Assembly: GCA_934565775.1 (NCBI GenBank)
Contig: CAKTIN010000078.1
Coordinates: 1-8,544 of the forward strand
Origin: an uncultured Oscillospiraceae bacterium
Lineage (GTDB): Bacteria > Bacillota > Clostridia > Oscillospirales > Oscillospiraceae
Direction: 5' to 3'
Length of the DNA: 8,544 nucleotides
Under the pieces are notes generated by a model that had not been told where the DNA came from, made no database searches, and worked only from the letters and a program-made list of their open reading frames with translations. Below, piece by piece: positions 6,684-8,544 of this stretch. A program made the position numbers and the translations under genes. The stretch's first letter is position 1. Every line of letters starts with the position of its first letter.

Positions 6684-8063
6684 ATGCTTACCTATGCGCT
6701 GGATAAGGACGCCGGTCCGCTCTATGAGAGCCTGTACCGCCATATCCGGGAGGATATTCTTGCCGGGCGGCTGAAGGCCGGGGAGAAGATGCCCTCCAAG
6801 CGGGCCCTGGCGGCCCATTTGCAGGTGGGGAAGGTCACGGTGGAGGCGGCCTACGGGCAGCTTCTGGCGGAGGGCTTTCTCCGCTCCCGGGAGAAGGTGG
6901 GGTATTTCGTGGAGCCGGTGGCCCCTCGCCTGCCGGCCCCTGCGCCCGCTGCTCCCGCCCCTGCGGCGGAGGAGCCCGCCCCGGCGGGGCCTACGGAGGC
7001 GGACTTCCCCTTCTCCGTGTGGGCCCGGCTGCTGCGGGGAGTCATGGCGGATTACGGGCCGGGGCTTCTGCGCCCCACGGATCCCCAGGGGGCTCTGCCC
7101 CTGCGCCGGGCCATTGCCCGGGCGCTGTACGATTTCCGGTCCATGGAGGTCTCCCCGGAGCAGATTGTGGTGGGGGCCGGGACGGATTTTCTCTACAATC
7201 TCCTGGTCCAGCTCCTGGGGCAGGACAAGCGCTTTGCCTTGGAGGACCCGGGCTACAGCAAGATCCGCCGCATTTACGAGAGCTGCGGCGTGGCCTGCCG
7301 GGCGGTGCCCATTGACCGGCAGGGGATCGACCCCAAGGACCTGGGGGATGCCCAGGTGGTCCACATCACCCCAGCGCACCACTTCCCCACAGGGACGGTG
7401 ATGCCCATGCGGCGGCGGCAGGCCCTGCTTCAGTGGGCGGCCGAGGCCCCGGACCGGTATCTCATTGAGGACGACTACGACAGCGAGTTCCGCTTCACCG
7501 GGCGGCCCATCCCCACCCTGCGCTCCATTGACGCCGTAGGCCGGGTGGTTTACATCAACACCTTCTCCCGGACCATTGCCCCGGCCATCCGCATCGGCTA
7601 CATGGTCCTGCCGGAGGGCCTGGTGCCCCGGTTCCGGGAGCGGCTGGGATTTTATGCCTGCACGGTGCCCAGCTTCGAGCAGTATACCCTGGCCCGGTTC
7701 CTGGAGCGGGGGTATTTCGAAAAGCATATCAACCGGATGCGGCGGCTGTACCGCCTGCGCCGGGACGAGCTGCTCTCCGCCCTGGCCGGGGCCAACTTCG
7801 CCGGGCAGGTGGAGGTCCAGGAGGAGGACGCCGGGCTGCACTTCCTCCTGCGGGTGCACACCGAAAGGACGGACGGGGAGCTGGTGGACCTGTGCGCCCG
7901 GGCGGGGGTACCCCTGCGGACCCTGGGGTCTTATTATGCCGGACCCGCTCCCCAGAGCACCGCGCACACCCTGGTGGTGCAGTATGGGGGCCTGACCGGG
8001 GCGAATGCCCGGCAGGCCGTTGCCCGGGTGGAGAAGCTTTTAGAGGAAGAGGGCGCGACCTGA
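6684..8063 (+). CDS. MocR/GntR-type regulator with aminotransferase-like domain
   Basis: This 459-residue transcription factor has a GntR winged helix fused to a fold-type I aminotransferase-like domain. The DNA-binding part (about 11-76) runs from GPLYESLYRHIREDILAG through MPSKRALAAHL to GFLRSREKVGYFV. A Pro/Ala-rich linker follows (about 79-108). The effector domain (about 110-459) shows EDPGYSK, the PTG motif in HHFPTG, and EDDYDSEFRF (Asp263 and Tyr265, expected to contact the cofactor ring). In the motif FSRTIAPAIRIGY the Lys that normally forms the internal aldimine with PLP is Arg296 (codon CGG). The spacing from Tyr265 to this residue is 31, the same as I recall for GabR, so the alignment is firm. 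Cofactor use is therefore doubtful or non-covalent. It is divergent from the topoisomerase operon and a plausible regulator of it and of itself. Its effector is unknown. Confidence 0.92.
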   Translation: MLTYALDKDAGPLYESLYRHIREDILAGRLKAGEKMPSKRALAAHLQVGKVTVEAAYGQLLAEGFLRSREKVGYFVEPVAPRLPAPAPAAPAPAAEEPAPAGPTEADFPFSVWARLLRGVMADYGPGLLRPTDPQGALPLRRAIARALYDFRSMEVSPEQIVVGAGTDFLYNLLVQLLGQDKRFALEDPGYSKIRRIYESCGVACRAVPIDRQGIDPKDLGDAQVVHITPAHHFPTGTVMPMRRRQALLQWAAEAPDRYLIEDDYDSEFRFTGRPIPTLRSIDAVGRVVYINTFSRTIAPAIRIGYMVLPEGLVPRFRERLGFYACTVPSFEQYTLARFLERGYFEKHINRMRRLYRLRRDELLSALAGANFAGQVEVQEEDAGLHFLLRVHTERTDGELVDLCARAGVPLRTLGSYYAGPAPQSTAHTLVVQYGGLTGANARQAVARVEKLLEEEGAT

Positions 8064-8091
8064 CCTGGGCCTTTTCCGTCTGATTAGGGAG

Positions 8092-8098
8092 AAGGAGG
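8092..8098 (+). promoter_or_regulatory. Ribosome binding site of the sigma factor gene
   Basis: AAGGAGG is followed by eleven bases and TTG at 8110. The spacing is longer than usual, and no ATG or GTG lies closer in this frame. The TTG start is supported because it gives an N-terminus (MEDREILELYWARD) like that of related factors. Confidence 0.6.
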
Positions 8099-8109
8099 CG
8101 AGGGCGGCT

Positions 8110-8544
8110 TTGGAGGACAGAGAGATCCTGGAACTGTACTGGGCGCGGGACCAGCGTGCCATTGCCGAGAGCGAGGGGAAATACGGCGGCTTCTGCCGGA
8201 CCGTTGCCTATGGGATTCTGCGCTGCCGGGAGGATGCGGAGGAATGCGTCAGCGACACCTGGCTGCGGACCTGGAACACCATCCCGCCCCAGCGGCCCGG
8301 GAGCCTCCGGGCCTACTGCGGAAAGATTGTGCGGAATCTGGCGTTGGACCGGTGGGATTATAACCGGGCGGAAAAGCGGGACGCCCATATGACCCGGCTC
8401 CTGGGGGAGCTGGGGGAGTGCGTTCCGGCGGAGGCCGACGGCTATGCCGGTGTGGAGCTGAGCCAGCTTCTGGGAGATTTCCTGCGGCAGCAGGAGAAAA
8501 CGAACCGCCTGCTCTTCCTGCGGCGGTACTGGTATGCCGATACC
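8110..8544 (+). CDS. Sigma-70 family (ECF-like) sigma factor, 3' end outside window
   Basis: The first 145 residues of a small RNA polymerase sigma factor are visible; the gene runs off the right edge. Region 2 is clear: AIAESEGKYGGFCRTVAYGI, then EDAEECVSDTWLRTWNTIPP (core-binding helix region 2.2), and AYCGKIVRNLALDRW, which should recognise the -10 element. A charged linker follows, and region 4 starts near LGDFLRQQEKTNRLLFLRRYWYADT, where the sequence ends before the helix-turn-helix. The pattern DAEECV...TW...IPP belongs to a group frequent in gut Clostridia, often with an anti-sigma or membrane gene downstream, which cannot be checked here. The start is TTG with a somewhat distant AAGGAGG. 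The gene follows the MocR stop by 46 bases with no promoter or terminator seen, so co-transcription is possible. Confidence 0.85.
   Translation, partial: MEDREILELYWARDQRAIAESEGKYGGFCRTVAYGILRCREDAEECVSDTWLRTWNTIPPQRPGSLRAYCGKIVRNLALDRWDYNRAEKRDAHMTRLLGELGECVPAEADGYAGVELSQLLGDFLRQQEKTNRLLFLRRYWYADT

Noticed and set aside
6666..7967. 433-codon open frame on the minus strand opposite the MocR gene, plus 108-1442 and 1442-2320 on the plus strand
   Set aside because: Mirror frames of well-supported genes with low-complexity translations; nothing supports expression.
1..8544. Insertion sequences, CRISPR arrays, phage genes or riboswitches
   Set aside because: No transposase or integrase motifs, no regularly spaced repeats, and the only sizeable non-coding stretch (6528-6683) is explained by divergent promoters.

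Overview
The window is GC-rich and reads like a chromosomal segment of an anaerobic Firmicute, most likely a gut Clostridia lineage of the Oscillospiraceae type. The pointers are the strong AGGAGG-type ribosome sites, the YitT/DUF2179 membrane protein, a MocR-type regulator, and a sigma factor of the compact kind with an IPPQRP motif that is common in gut Clostridia. This placement is inferred from protein style only. No mobile element, CRISPR array or phage gene is visible, and most of the window is tightly packed coding sequence.

Layout. Positions 1-73 hold a tRNA-Gly(GCC) on the minus strand with its own near-consensus promoter just upstream (87-114). Next, all on the minus strand and read from right to left, comes a compact four-gene cluster: a type IIA topoisomerase ATPase/TOPRIM subunit (parE-like, 4551-6527), the matching breakage-reunion subunit (parC-like, 2274-4517), a YitT-family membrane protein (1394-2257) and a lipoprotein with a degenerate transglutaminase-like domain (123-1364). 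Gaps between these genes are 16 to 33 bases with no terminator, so they look like one operon. A perfect TTGACA-17-TATAAT promoter (6583-6611) drives it, and a 6+3+6 inverted repeat lies in the predicted leader. On the plus strand a MocR-type regulator (6684-8063) is divergently transcribed from its own promoter (6626-6654). A sigma-70 family factor follows 46 bases later and runs off the right edge (8110-8544).

How the genes relate. The two topoisomerase subunits should form one A2B2 enzyme. All core catalytic residues are present, and the A subunit has no recognisable GyrA box, so a topoisomerase IV-like decatenase/relaxase is more likely than a gyrase. The YitT protein and the lipoprotein share the transcript, but no functional link to the topoisomerase can be read from the sequence. 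The regulator and the operon share a 156-base divergent control region containing two candidate operators.

Most notable points: the MocR protein has Arg where the PLP-binding Lys should be; the transglutaminase-like lipoprotein has lost its catalytic Cys and His; the topoisomerase pair is divergent, with Ala at the quinolone-contact Ser position; and the divergent promoter region is unusually well formed. I see no clear case for a wholly new system. The MocR variant and the transglutaminase pseudoenzyme are the best leads.
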